A stretch of 64,000 bases of DNA from Alistipes communis. GTDB taxonomy: Bacteria; Bacteroidota; Bacteroidia; Bacteroidales; Rikenellaceae. The DNA lies in NCBI RefSeq assembly GCF_006542665.1, contig NZ_AP019735.1:2604001-2668000 (forward strand), in the 5' to 3' direction. Of this stretch, positions 18,409-25,881 are shown piece after piece. Every line of letters begins with the position of its first letter. Position 1 is the stretch's first letter. The position numbers were made by a program, and so were the translations under genes. The notes beneath the pieces were generated by a model. The model had not been told where the DNA came from and searched no databases. It saw only the letters and a list, made by a program, of their open reading frames with translations.

Positions 18409-20430
18409 TTACTCTTTCACACAGCGGACGGGTATTCCGCCTGCGATGAAACTCTTTCCGGAATTAGAGAACATGGTCGTATAGGTCGTAGCGGCGGCCG
18501 TAGCCTTGTAATACATGATTTGGAGAATATTGGCCTGGTTCGTCGGCGCCGTGGCGCTTGCGGCTTTGGCATAGGTTCCTACCTGTTTGAGCATGCCGCT
18601 CACATCGCGCCAGCCGGAGCAGGGATAGAACGCTTCGTTCAGCGTGACGCCGAAGGAGCCTGCGGACGACGTTACGTCGGCTTTGGCGAACCCTCCCCAT
18701 GCCTCGGCGCTGTCGACGGGGACTTTATACCCTGCCGGACACGGATCGTAGACTGATTTCCGACCGGAGACGGCACCCCACAGATCGCTGAAATTGCTCA
18801 GATCGCTGTTGAACCACGTGGAAACACCACTGTTACCTACGGAAGCTACATATTTGATAAAAGTCGTCGGATGCTGCACGGCGTATGCGACGCAGTCGAT
18901 AATGGTGTTGTCGTCGTTGCCGATTACGTCGAATGCGTAGGCCGTCTGGTCGATCGTATTCTTCTCGTAGGCGGCCGTTTGAGTTCCGAAGGCCGCGGTT
19001 TCGCTGGCGCCGCCTATCGGGGCGTCTTTGCCGGTGTCTTTCGCCCCGACGAACGGGTCTTTGCGTCCCCATTGGTAGTAAAGACCGTAGGAGGAGACGT
19101 CGCCCGGAGTGACGGAGGTGGCGCCGAGGTTGCGGTCGAGGATCGTGCAGCCTGCGGCGGCTTCTTTCTCGGCCGGCGCGTCGGTACGCCAGATATGCCA
19201 GCTCCATGCGACCTGCCGGTTGACGAGGGCGGCTATCACGGCGTTGCCCTTGGCGGCGCCTGCCGTGAAATAGACATAGCCGTCGACACCGTCGACAGCC
19301 GAGCCGTCACCCTTGACGGCCTTGAATTTGTAGTTGCCGGGGGCGCTGACGATGAAACAGTTGGCTGCCGCACCCAGGTCGACGGCGCCGGGCAGTTCGT
19401 CGAAGCCGACGTTCGACACCACTCCCGTTTCGTCCTGCCACAGCCAGTCGCAGGCGGCTTCGGCAGTCGACTGCGGGGTGAAGGCAAGGGTCGGGTATTC
19501 GTAAATCTTGCTGCGCAGCAGCGTCTTCGGGGTGTCTTTGTTGACGACCTGCGTCATCACGCTGCCGTCGTCGGCGACGAAATCGATCGTGTAGCCTTTG
19601 GCATAGGTCTGAGGCGGAACGACCATGTAGAATGTCTGGGGCGTGGCCGAGAGTTGTACGCCGCAGGTGAGCGAGACCTCTTCGACTGTCGATTCCGAGA
19701 AGTCGGCCTCCATGTAGGCATCGCCCGAGATGTCGAGCCGGAAGTCGCCTGCGACGGGTTCACCGTCATTTCCGCGAAACCGGATCGCGGCCAGCGTCCG
19801 ACTGCCCGTGAGCGAGAATTTGAGGATGGGAAAAATATTCTTGAAAGAGAGCCGCACCTGTTCGGAACCCGAATCGGGCGTTTTGGCGATCATCATGCCC
19901 AGATCCTTGAACAGGAAGGGGTGGCTTTGCTGTTCGGGCAGCGTCATCCGGATGTGGGTGCGGCCGATCTGCCATGCGTCCGTGCTGACGCTGCGGTAGG
20001 GATAGACGGCGACGTAGGTATCCGAGGCGAGCGGCGTGACCGCGCTGGTGCCGGTGAAGGTCGCCGTGGTGTTGTCGATCGATTCTGCGCTTTTGACCAC
20101 GTAGAATTCGGGCGTGACGAACTGGATGGAGGGTTGCAGACCTTGTGCGACGCTGTCGGCGAGTTCCTGCACCCGCCGGTCGAAGGCGCCGGTCATGTAG
20201 AGGGCTACGGCGTCGTAAAGATCCCATTTAACGAGGCTCGAATTCCCCCCCCCTCCGGCTTCTTCGTCGAGGTGCGTGCGGGATTCGGGTGCCGAAGCGT
20301 CGATCGTACCCAGGAGGGTCATCGCCGATCGCGGAGCGGTCGGCGGAAGTTGTGCCGAGGGTTCGTTGTCTTTCTGACAAGAGGCGAGGATCAATCCTGC
20401 CGCTGCCAATGCGAGGTAGGTTTTTCTCAT
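18409..20430 (-). CDS. Fimbrillin-like surface lipoprotein with FISUMP-like C-terminal domain
   Basis: A 673-residue lipoprotein: signal MRKTYLALAAAGLILASCQK with the lipobox ending in Cys18. Residues about 30-330 resemble Mfa1/FimA-like fimbrillins (VKWDLYDAVALYM, YVAVYPY, LKFSLTG). The C-terminal part (about 390-673) has the FISUMP-type pattern: WHIWRTD, LDRNLGAT, GLYYQWGRKDPF, YDPCPAGYKVP and a terminal GGIPVRCVKE. It could be a minor or tip fimbrial subunit. A G9 run (plus-strand C9 at 20245-20253) sits near codons 60-62. The ATG at 20430 gives the signal peptide; the longer open frame upstream overlaps the small gene before it. Confidence 0.82.
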   Translation of the reverse strand: MRKTYLALAAAGLILASCQKDNEPSAQLPPTAPRSAMTLLGTIDASAPESRTHLDEEAGGGGNSSLVKWDLYDAVALYMTGAFDRRVQELADSVAQGLQPSIQFVTPEFYVVKSAESIDNTTATFTGTSAVTPLASDTYVAVYPYRSVSTDAWQIGRTHIRMTLPEQQSHPFLFKDLGMMIAKTPDSGSEQVRLSFKNIFPILKFSLTGSRTLAAIRFRGNDGEPVAGDFRLDISGDAYMEADFSESTVEEVSLTCGVQLSATPQTFYMVVPPQTYAKGYTIDFVADDGSVMTQVVNKDTPKTLLRSKIYEYPTLAFTPQSTAEAACDWLWQDETGVVSNVGFDELPGAVDLGAAANCFIVSAPGNYKFKAVKGDGSAVDGVDGYVYFTAGAAKGNAVIAALVNRQVAWSWHIWRTDAPAEKEAAAGCTILDRNLGATSVTPGDVSSYGLYYQWGRKDPFVGAKDTGKDAPIGGASETAAFGTQTAAYEKNTIDQTAYAFDVIGNDDNTIIDCVAYAVQHPTTFIKYVASVGNSGVSTWFNSDLSNFSDLWGAVSGRKSVYDPCPAGYKVPVDSAEAWGGFAKADVTSSAGSFGVTLNEAFYPCSGWRDVSGMLKQVGTYAKAASATAPTNQANILQIMYYKATAAATTYTTMFSNSGKSFIAGGIPVRCVKE

Positions 20431-20449
20431 GGTTTCGTGCGGTTGCGGG

Positions 20450-20593
20450 TTATCCCCAGATCTCTTTTTCGATGTCATACTCTTCATTGTCGCTCTCTCC
20501 GGCCCAGGAGCCTTCGAATCCCCGTTCCACGGCGACGTCCGTCGCCTCGATTCGTGGAAGCACATAGACGGCTTTCTCTTTTTCGTGTTTCAT
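20450..20593 (-). CDS. 47-residue peptide encoded before the fimbrillin-like gene
   Basis: A short protein, MKHEKEKAVYVLPRIEATDV and on to an acidic tail ending DIEKEIWG. It has no signal peptide. Small Lys/Glu-rich peptides with a YVLPRIE-like segment often precede fimbrillin-type lipoprotein genes in Bacteroidales, and this one ends 19 bp before the lipoprotein start. A perfect -7 box lies upstream. The function is unknown; a role tied to the lipoprotein is inferred only from position. Confidence 0.6.
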   Translation of the reverse strand: MKHEKEKAVYVLPRIEATDVAVERGFEGSWAGESDNEEYDIEKEIWG

Positions 20594-20726
20594 AGAATGT
20601 AATTTAAGGAGTGGATAATATAAAGGAGTGGTCGGGCGCAGAGTCCCGTTGTTCGGCAGGGTCGGCATGGCGGAGCGGTTGAGGGTTGTTCGTCGAACGG
20701 CAGGCGGATTCCGGCCGGTTCATTTA

Positions 20727-20734
20727 CAAATTTA
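20727..20734 (-). promoter_or_regulatory. -7 box (TAAATTTG) for the peptide and fimbrillin-like genes
   Basis: A perfect TAnnTTTG box on the minus strand, about 134 bp upstream of the 47-residue gene. Confidence 0.55.
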
Positions 20735-20831
20735 CGGAAAAATTCGAGAATATTCCGATCGGTCGCTGAAAAGTCTGTATTTTTCGGAATACGGTTCGTT
20801 CCGACGCCCGTGGAACGGAACGGACGGCAGG

Positions 20832-21404
20832 TCAGAGCAATCCCGCTTCGTAGTAGCGGACGATCTGTTCGAGCAGGCGGTCGTCCCCTTCGGCGTCGTA
20901 CTCCGATTTGAGGTCCTGCCCGAAGACGCGCGACAAGGTCTGCCAGAATCCGGCCACGAATCCGCCGCGGAATTCCCGCAGTACTTCGTAGGCGGTGTAG
21001 TCCGTCTCGCGGTCGATGAGTTTGAGCAGTACTTTGCCTTGCGTGCGGGTCATGTGTTTGACGACGGGCGTGTACTCCTCCTTGATTTGGCGATAGACGC
21101 CCCTGATGTAGGCTTTTTGCGCCTTTTTGGTCGGTAGGCGTTGCAGCTCGGCCTCCATTTCGGTCATGCGCGCCCTGGCGATCTTTGCGACGGGATAGAC
21201 TTTTTTGACGGCCGCGACCAGTTTGCGGTAGCGGCGCAGGTCGGCTCCGCGGGCGAAGACCCACACCGGGCGAATGCGGACGTGGGGAATCGTATCGCCC
21301 GCGACGACCTGCCACTCCTGACAGGCGACGCCCGGAGGCTGTTGCGCTCCGATCCGGAGTGCCGGGAGTATCGCCGCCAGCAGAAAGAGAAGGTACTTTT
21401 TCAT
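20832..21404 (-). CDS. DUF4294 domain protein, exported
   Basis: A 190-residue protein with a signal peptide (MKKYLLFLLAAILPALRIGA) and a single DUF4294-like domain: DTIPHVRIRPVWVFARG, then RYRKLVAAVKKVYPVAKIAR, and the highly charged helical region KKAQKAYIRGVYRQIKEEY, ending in KSEYDAEGDDRLLEQIVRYYE. The family is common in Bacteroidetes and has no known function. The ATG at 21404 is chosen because it gives the signal peptide; the open frame runs on upstream antisense to the next gene. Confidence 0.8.
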   Translation of the reverse strand: MKKYLLFLLAAILPALRIGAQQPPGVACQEWQVVAGDTIPHVRIRPVWVFARGADLRRYRKLVAAVKKVYPVAKIARARMTEMEAELQRLPTKKAQKAYIRGVYRQIKEEYTPVVKHMTRTQGKVLLKLIDRETDYTAYEVLREFRGGFVAGFWQTLSRVFGQDLKSEYDAEGDDRLLEQIVRYYEAGLL

Positions 21405-21421
21405 AGGCCCCGAAAAATTTC

Positions 21422-21437
21422 TACCTTTGCAAATGTA
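21422..21437. promoter_or_regulatory. Back-to-back -7 boxes of two divergent genes
   Basis: TACCTTTG on the plus strand (21422-21429) directly abuts TACATTTG on the minus strand (21430-21437). Each predicted transcript start falls in the other's -7 box. Confidence 0.65.
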
Positions 21438-21474
21438 ACGATTTTTTGGTTTAACGAAATAACGAAACGGAATA

Positions 21475-21855
21475 ATGGAACTGAAAAAGGGATTGTCGTC
21501 CCAGAGCTCGGTGACGGTATCGGCCGGAAATACGGCCGCTGCGATGGGTTCGGGCGATCTGGATGTTTTCGCCACGCCGGCGATGGTGGCGTTGATGGAG
21601 AATGCCGCGATGAAGGCCGTCGCCGATGCGCTGCCGGAAGGCTCGACGACCGTGGGGGCCGAGATGAACGTGACGCACATCAAGCCTTCGGGGCTCGGCG
21701 CCGAGATCGTGGCGACGGCGGTGCTGACCGGAGTGGAAGGGCGCAAGCTGACCTTCAACGTCGGTGCCCGCGACGCCGAAGGAATGATCGGCGAGGGCAT
21801 CCACATTCGTTATGCGGTCGATCGGCGTCGGTTCATGGAGAAGGTAGGGAAGTAG
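21475..21855 (+). CDS. Hotdog-fold thioesterase, FlK-like
   Basis: A 126-residue single-hotdog protein. TPAMVALMENAAMKAV (34-49) is the central helix with the catalytic Glu in MEN, and GAEMNVTHIKPSGLGA (61-76) is the following strand with His68. This pattern matches the fluoroacetyl-CoA thioesterase-like group, which hydrolyses short acyl-CoAs. The true substrate is unknown. It is monocistronic and divergent from the DUF4294 gene. Confidence 0.82.
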   Translation: MELKKGLSSQSSVTVSAGNTAAAMGSGDLDVFATPAMVALMENAAMKAVADALPEGSTTVGAEMNVTHIKPSGLGAEIVATAVLTGVEGRKLTFNVGARDAEGMIGEGIHIRYAVDRRRFMEKVGK

Positions 21856-21977
21856 TGCGAAGCGTACCGCTTGGCCGGATGATTTCCGGCGCTTTTACTC
21901 TCAGCCGGCAGATCGGTCAGGTTCGATCGGAAATGAATAAATGCGGATAAACAAGAATTCGTTTATCCGCATTTTTG

Positions 21978-22048
21978 TTGAGCTATCGGGACTCGAACCC
22001 AAAATTTCAGAACCAAAATCTGACGTGTTACCATTACACCATAGCTCA
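21978..22048 (-). tRNA. tRNA-Gln (anticodon TTG)
   Basis: The minus strand folds into a 71-nt cloverleaf: acceptor TGAGCTA pairing with TAGCTCA, D arm GGTGTAATGGTAACAC, anticodon arm TCAGA-TTTTGGT-TCTGA with anticodon TTG, and T arm TGGGTTCGAGTCCCG. CCA is not encoded. Confidence 0.95.
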
Positions 22049-22268
22049 ATCCGTCGCTCGAAAGCTGTGCAAAGGTATAGTAAAGATTTCAATATTGCAA
22101 AATTTTTTTGTCCGACATCGCGTGTCGCCTGCGAATCGATTGCGCCGGCAGCCGTCGGGAGAATCCGTTCGAGAAGCAGGGGGCGTGTGGCGGGCTGTTT
22201 GGCCTGAGGTTTCATGCAGGCGGCCGCATCCCCGAAAGGTGCGGCCGTGCGGTTTCGTATGCGCCGGT

Positions 22269-22493
22269 TTATTCGGACAGTTTGTCCCGAATACGCTCGG
22301 CGGTACGGTCGACGGTCTCTTGTACGGCGTCGGTCGTCCGGCGCAGCCCCGCCTTGGCCGACCGTTTGATTCGTGCGGCCTTTTCGTTTCCGCAGCGGGT
22401 CGCCCGGTCGATTTTGTCCGACAGCAGATTCATCGTCTCTTTCGCCTCTTTGGCCATTCGGTCGATGCCGGCGTTGATCTTTTCCTTGTTCAT
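22269..22493 (-). CDS. Small helical cytoplasmic protein
   Basis: A 74-residue, highly charged helical protein: MNKEKINAGIDRMAKEAKET, with repeating Lys/Arg/Glu/Asp and no membrane segment. It resembles LEA-like or YtxH/CsbD-like stress proteins only in general character. Its ATG overlaps the stop of the GlsB-like gene (ATGA at 22490-22493), so the two form an operon. A stress role for the pair is plausible but not shown. Confidence 0.65.
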   Translation of the reverse strand: MNKEKINAGIDRMAKEAKETMNLLSDKIDRATRCGNEKAARIKRSAKAGLRRTTDAVQETVDRTAERIRDKLSE

Positions 22494-22753
22494 TGCGAGG
22501 AGTGTTTTTTTGAGGAACGTGCCAGAAGCGATGCGATCCAGAGCAGGACGACGGCGCCGATGACCGATGCGATCAGGCTGCCCAGCGTCCCGACGGCGAC
22601 CAGCCCCAGCAGCGACAGAATCCAGCCGCCCAGAATACCGCCGACGATGCCGACGATCAGATTGACGACGAGCCCCGAACCGTGTCCTTTGACCAGAAGA
22701 TTGGCCAGCCAGCCGGCGACGAGCCCGATAAGCAGATACCAGAGAAAATACAT
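22490..22753 (-). CDS. GlsB/YeaQ/YmgE family membrane protein
   Basis: An 87-residue protein of three hydrophobic, glycine-rich segments: LWYLLIGLVAGWLANLLVKG, then GLVVNLIVGIVGGILGGWIL, then a third ending before the tail ARSSKKHSSQ. The GxxxG spacing and the GLVAGWLA start are the hallmarks of the transglycosylase-associated (GlsB/YeaQ/YmgE) family, which is linked to stress. The ATG at 22753 is chosen; a longer open frame upstream lacks hydrophobic character. It is the first gene of a two-gene operon. Confidence 0.85.
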   Translation of the reverse strand: MYFLWYLLIGLVAGWLANLLVKGHGSGLVVNLIVGIVGGILGGWILSLLGLVAVGTLGSLIASVIGAVVLLWIASLLARSSKKHSSQ

Positions 22754-22988
22754 AGTACGAAAATGATTGGTTTCGTAGACCGATTGCAAAAAACGTTCCG
22801 TTTCCAACCTCCGGTTTCTCGCCTCGGTATAGTCCGGACGAGTTCGGCTCTGCATTCGGCCTGACGGGAACATTCCGTTCTGCGGGGTATTCGCCTCATA
22901 CCGACGGATATTTCCTTCGGCGGTGCGCAGAATGCCGGAGCGGAGATTTATCGTGCGGCGCGGCGGACGGAAGGCGGGTTTTCGGCGG

Positions 22989-23246
22989 CTACCGGCTGTT
23001 TTTCAACTGTGTCAGCGCCTTCGCCAATTGGTCGGGGCAGGAGGTGCCCCTGCCGCCGCAGTCGATGCCGCTCAGGCGGGCGATCGCTTCGTCCACCTCC
23101 ATGCCGGCGATCAGTGCGGCGATGCCCTGTGAGTTGCCGTGGCAGCCGCCGATGAATTGCACGCGTTTGACACGATCGTTTTCAACGGTGACGTCGAGCA
23201 GCTTCGAGCAGGTTCCGCATGTCGTGTAGACGAGGTTTTTCTCCAT
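22989..23246 (-). CDS. TSCPD domain protein (TIGR03905 family)
   Basis: An 85-residue cysteine-rich protein. It has YTTCGTCSK (8-16), GGCHGNSQGI (33-42) and the name-giving TSCPDQLAKAL (68-78). Free-standing TSCPD proteins of this type share the metal-binding-looking cysteine set with the C-terminus of some B12-dependent ribonucleotide reductases; their own role is not established. It is monocistronic as far as can be seen. Confidence 0.88.
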   Translation of the reverse strand: MEKNLVYTTCGTCSKLLDVTVENDRVKRVQFIGGCHGNSQGIAALIAGMEVDEAIARLSGIDCGGRGTSCPDQLAKALTQLKNSR

Positions 23247-23318
23247 GATTCGACTCTTTGCAGGGGCTTGTCGCCCGCAAAGATAGCGCTTTTCGCTGAA
23301 AATCGTCCGTCCGTTTTG

Positions 23319-24521
23319 CTATCGCTTGTAATAGGAGGCGTCCAGACCGAGCGTGAAGTCGTCGCGGCGGCGGAAAGCCAACAGGGCGAGTCCTGCGGTC
23401 AGCATGCCGTTGAGCAGGAAGGGCACGCGGTCGCCGTGCAGTGCGGTGAGACGGGTGAAGGTGTCGATGAGGAAGGGACAGAGCATGATGGCCAGGTAGT
23501 TGACCGCCATGACGAACGACAGTGCCAGCGTCGCCGCGCGTGGCGGAGCGATGATGGCGGTCTTGTCGTAGATGAGCGGCTGCATCAGTCCGTAGCCGAA
23601 TCCCGCCAGCGACGCTCCGACGACCAGCATCCCGCGGTCCCGGAAAATCCCGAAGCAGAACAACCCTGCGCCGATCATGGCGATAGCGGCGACGTTCGTA
23701 TAGCCTTTGAAGATCCCGATGATGCGGTCGAGAATCAGTCCCGGAGCCATGATTGCGAGGAAGAAGAGCGAAATCAGCACACCCGAAAAGGTTTTGGGCA
23801 GATGATATCCGTCGACCAGAAACGCGGCGTAGAAGGTGATCGTCAGTGCGGCGTAGGTGATGAAAAAGTAGAGCGCCATGAGTCGGACGAGCTTCGGGCG
23901 ATCGATCGTTTTGTTGCGCATCTGGTCGCTGGCGGCCGGTTCGGGCGTCGAACGCTGCCGATGCAGGAACGGCGAGAGGACGAGCGAAACGGCCGGCAGC
24001 GTGTAGACCAGAAACGAGAGATGCCAGTCGATGTTGGCGAGATAGCCCGAAAGCGCCGTGGCGAGTACGAGCGTCAGATTGTTGATCGAGGAGCTGTATC
24101 CCAACTGCCGGACGCGGTACTCTCCGGTGAAGTAGGCGACGACGAGTCCTGTCGAAAGCGGGATGACCATACCGGCTCCGATGCCGAGGATGCAGCTGAC
24201 GAGGATCAGCGCCGTGATGTTGCGGATGAACAGGCAGGCGATGCCGCTCAGCAGGAAGATCACGAGTCCGACGACCAGAATCCGCAGTTTGTCGCGGCCG
24301 ACCGACAGTTTTCCCGACAGCAGCACGAACGGGATGATGAGCAGCGAAGGCAGCGAAGTGAGCATCTGGATTTCGAGGTCGCTCGCCGAAGGGAAAATCG
24401 TATTCAGGTCGCCCAGAATCGGTGAAACGGCCAGTCCGGGCAACGACGTTACGGCCGATACCGACCAGATCGCCAATAGCACCGGAAGCGAGATCGTGCC
24501 TTTGCCTGTGGATATTTTCAT
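23319..24521 (-). CDS. MFS transporter
   Basis: A 400-residue major facilitator with twelve predicted helices. The loop after helix 2 reads SGKLSVGRDKLRIL, a variant of the GxLaDrxGrr motif. The segment ILGIGAGMVIPLSTGLV in helix 4-5 is typical of drug/H+ antiporter-like members. The substrate is unknown. The ATG at 24521 precedes MKISTGKGTISLPVLLAIWS; a twelve-codon upstream extension is unlikely. Confidence 0.83.
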   Translation of the reverse strand: MKISTGKGTISLPVLLAIWSVSAVTSLPGLAVSPILGDLNTIFPSASDLEIQMLTSLPSLLIIPFVLLSGKLSVGRDKLRILVVGLVIFLLSGIACLFIRNITALILVSCILGIGAGMVIPLSTGLVVAYFTGEYRVRQLGYSSSINNLTLVLATALSGYLANIDWHLSFLVYTLPAVSLVLSPFLHRQRSTPEPAASDQMRNKTIDRPKLVRLMALYFFITYAALTITFYAAFLVDGYHLPKTFSGVLISLFFLAIMAPGLILDRIIGIFKGYTNVAAIAMIGAGLFCFGIFRDRGMLVVGASLAGFGYGLMQPLIYDKTAIIAPPRAATLALSFVMAVNYLAIMLCPFLIDTFTRLTALHGDRVPFLLNGMLTAGLALLAFRRRDDFTLGLDASYYKR

Positions 24522-24853
24522 GGTGACGGGGTTTGGTTTTCTCGGGCGGTGTCGCAACCTTTATGCCAGCGTCTTCGGCTGACGGAGGCCGCGGTGTTTG
24601 CAGGCGGCGTCGGGTGCGGAAAATGGAAGAGAATCGGTGTTTTCGGCAGACAGGGGGCCGGGAGGCCGCCTCTTTCTGTCGGATTCGGCAGCACAATCGT
24701 ATCGGTCGAGGCTTCGGCATCGTTTCGATGCGCATTCCGGCAGACGAAATTGCCGACTGCCGGATGACAGCCGTCCGGTACGGATATGTAAAAAGCAGCC
24801 CTTTCGGACTGCTTCGGATAAATGTTACGACTCGGTTACGAGCGGTTCGGCGT
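24522..24853. other. 332-bp chromosomal flank left of the element
   Basis: No gene is supported. It holds the minus-strand terminator at 24788-24812 and then runs into the left attachment repeat. No perfect promoter for the MFS gene was found. Confidence 0.5.
24788..24812 (-). terminator. Terminator displaced from the DUF2795 gene
   Basis: On the minus strand, GCAGTCC-GAAA-GGGCTGC followed by five T residues. It sits 41 bp beyond the left attachment repeat, exactly where the DUF2795 gene (now at 49606-49827) would need it before the element inserted. Assignment to that gene is inferred from geometry. Confidence 0.7.
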
Positions 24854-24877
24854 TTAATACTCTTCCTCGTTGAAGAA
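24854..24877. repeat. Left attachment site (attL) core
   Basis: A 24-bp sequence matching 49606-49629 in 23 positions. Read on the minus strand it encodes FFNEEEY-stop, the same last residues as the DUF2795 protein, with GAG in place of GAA. It is the original 3' end left behind by integration, or its equivalent after strand exchange. Confidence 0.85.
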
Positions 24878-24929
24878 ATTTATCAATATTGATTATCAAT
24901 ATATTATGCAATAATCAATGAAATTTGCG

Positions 24930-24960
24930 CAAACAAACCGCACCGTTTGAGACGGTCTGA
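24930..24960 (+). repeat. Left subterminal direct repeat
   Basis: A 31-bp sequence sharing 26 positions with 49493-49523 in the same orientation; the shared core is TGAGACGGTC. It is 52 bp inside attL. Probably an integrase or excisionase arm-binding site. Confidence 0.6.
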
Positions 24961-25085
24961 GGCGACAGGAGGAAAAGACAAAAAATCGCAAAACGTACAA
25001 CCGTATCGTAAAACTTCATAAAATAAAAAGGGGGACATTGGAGCTATAAAACCCACTGACATTACAAAAAGAGGCAACATTCAAT

Positions 25086-25126
25086 GGAAAACATGGCCAT
25101 TTTCCCGAATAATGATAGTATCTTTG
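25086..25126 (+). promoter_or_regulatory. Promoter region of the TetR gene
   Basis: A perfect -7 box TATCTTTG at 25119-25126 lies 25 bp before the ATG. An imperfect palindrome (GGAAAA, C, ATGGCCAT, TTTCC) at 25086-25105 covers the -33 position and could be an operator. Confidence 0.55.
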
Positions 25127-25151
25127 AATGGTAAATAAATATGTTTAAGTC

Positions 25152-25766
25152 ATGAAAACCAATCGGGAAGAGATTCTGCAAAATGCCCTGCAACTCTTTA
25201 TGTCGAAGAATTACGAGGGAGTCAGCCTGCAAATGATCGCCCACAGCGTCGGGCTGACCAAAACCGGGATCTTCAACTATTATCCCACCAAACTCGACCT
25301 CTTCATCGCCGTGGCCGACCGCTATCTCTTCCATCTCCAGGATCCTGAAAACAAATTTGCACCTTCAGACGGGTCGCTGCGCGATTTCATCGACAAATAC
25401 GTCGAGGGTGTGGAGCGCACCATGTCCGAGATCGTGCGGCTGGGCAATATTCAACGCGAGAAAATGCCCGGAGAGTTGGCCAATGCCGGTTACTTTCACC
25501 TCTTCCAGCAGGTGCTCTTCTATTATCCCGACGGCAAGCACAAGCTCCACGAATGGATGGAAAAGGAGTTCCGGCTCTGGTGCGACGTCATCGGCCGAAG
25601 TGTCGAACACGGCGAACTGCGTGAAGAGATCGACGTTCAAGAAACTGCCGCTCTGTTCCGGCAGGTATTCATCGGACTCTCATACCAAATGTCTTTCTCC
25701 GACGGCCTCGATGTCGGGATTCTCCGAAAGCGTTTCCTCTATATATATGGTCTGCTGAAGCGCTGA
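25152..25766 (+). CDS. TetR/AcrR family regulator
   Basis: A 204-residue repressor-type protein. The N-terminal helix-turn-helix (about 8-55) reads ILQNALQLFMSKNYEGVSLQ then IAHSVGLTKTGIFNYYPTK, a clear TetR signature. The helical C-terminal ligand domain is not assignable to a ligand. It is the first gene inside the left end of the element and is followed by its own terminator (25752-25788) and by a perfect 14-bp-arm inverted repeat just before the next promoter, so it is the likely regulator of the downstream eleven-gene run. Confidence 0.9.
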   Translation: MKTNREEILQNALQLFMSKNYEGVSLQMIAHSVGLTKTGIFNYYPTKLDLFIAVADRYLFHLQDPENKFAPSDGSLRDFIDKYVEGVERTMSEIVRLGNIQREKMPGELANAGYFHLFQQVLFYYPDGKHKLHEWMEKEFRLWCDVIGRSVEHGELREEIDVQETAALFRQVFIGLSYQMSFSDGLDVGILRKRFLYIYGLLKR

Positions 25767-25788
25767 GCAGGCTTTCAGCAGTTTTTTT
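25752..25788 (+). terminator. Terminator after the TetR gene
   Basis: The arms CTGCTGAA and TTCAGCAG form a stem overlapping the last codons; it is followed by seven T residues. Confidence 0.7.
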
Positions 25789-25799
25789 CACGATTTGGA

Positions 25800-25837
25800 G
25801 CAAAAATATGACCACGCGGTCATATTTTTGCTTTTTT
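25800..25837 (+). promoter_or_regulatory. Perfect inverted repeat, candidate TetR operator (or second terminator)
   Basis: The arms GCAAAAATATGACC (25800-25813) and GGTCATATTTTTGC (25818-25831) flank ACGC and are followed by six T residues. The TGACC-N4-GGTCA centre is operator-like and lies in the -33 region of the next promoter (-7 TATCTTTG, 25842-25849). The T run means it could instead be a terminator. Confidence 0.55.
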
Positions 25838-25841
25838 ATGC

Positions 25842-25849
25842 TATCTTTG
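25842..25849 (+). promoter_or_regulatory. -7 box (TATCTTTG) of the eleven-gene run
   Basis: A perfect TAnnTTTG box. The predicted transcript start (about 25856) falls on the first possible ATG (25855), which favours the ATG at 25882 as the real start of the next gene. Confidence 0.7.
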
Positions 25850-25881
25850 TCTCCATGAAAACTGACCAACCGGTAATTTTT

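Noticed and set aside
22221..22247. An 8-bp stem after the GlsB-like operon as a terminator
   Set aside because: No T tract follows on the minus strand and the stem is short; not strong enough to list.
23139..24425. A 428-codon plus-strand frame opposite the second MFS gene
   Set aside because: Antisense shadow with Glu/Arg/Asp-rich composition and no motif.
25795..25881. A longer start (TTG at 25795 or ATG at 25855) for the first gene of the run
   Set aside because: Both lie at or before the transcript start predicted from the -7 box at 25842-25849, and the TTG lies in the inverted repeat.
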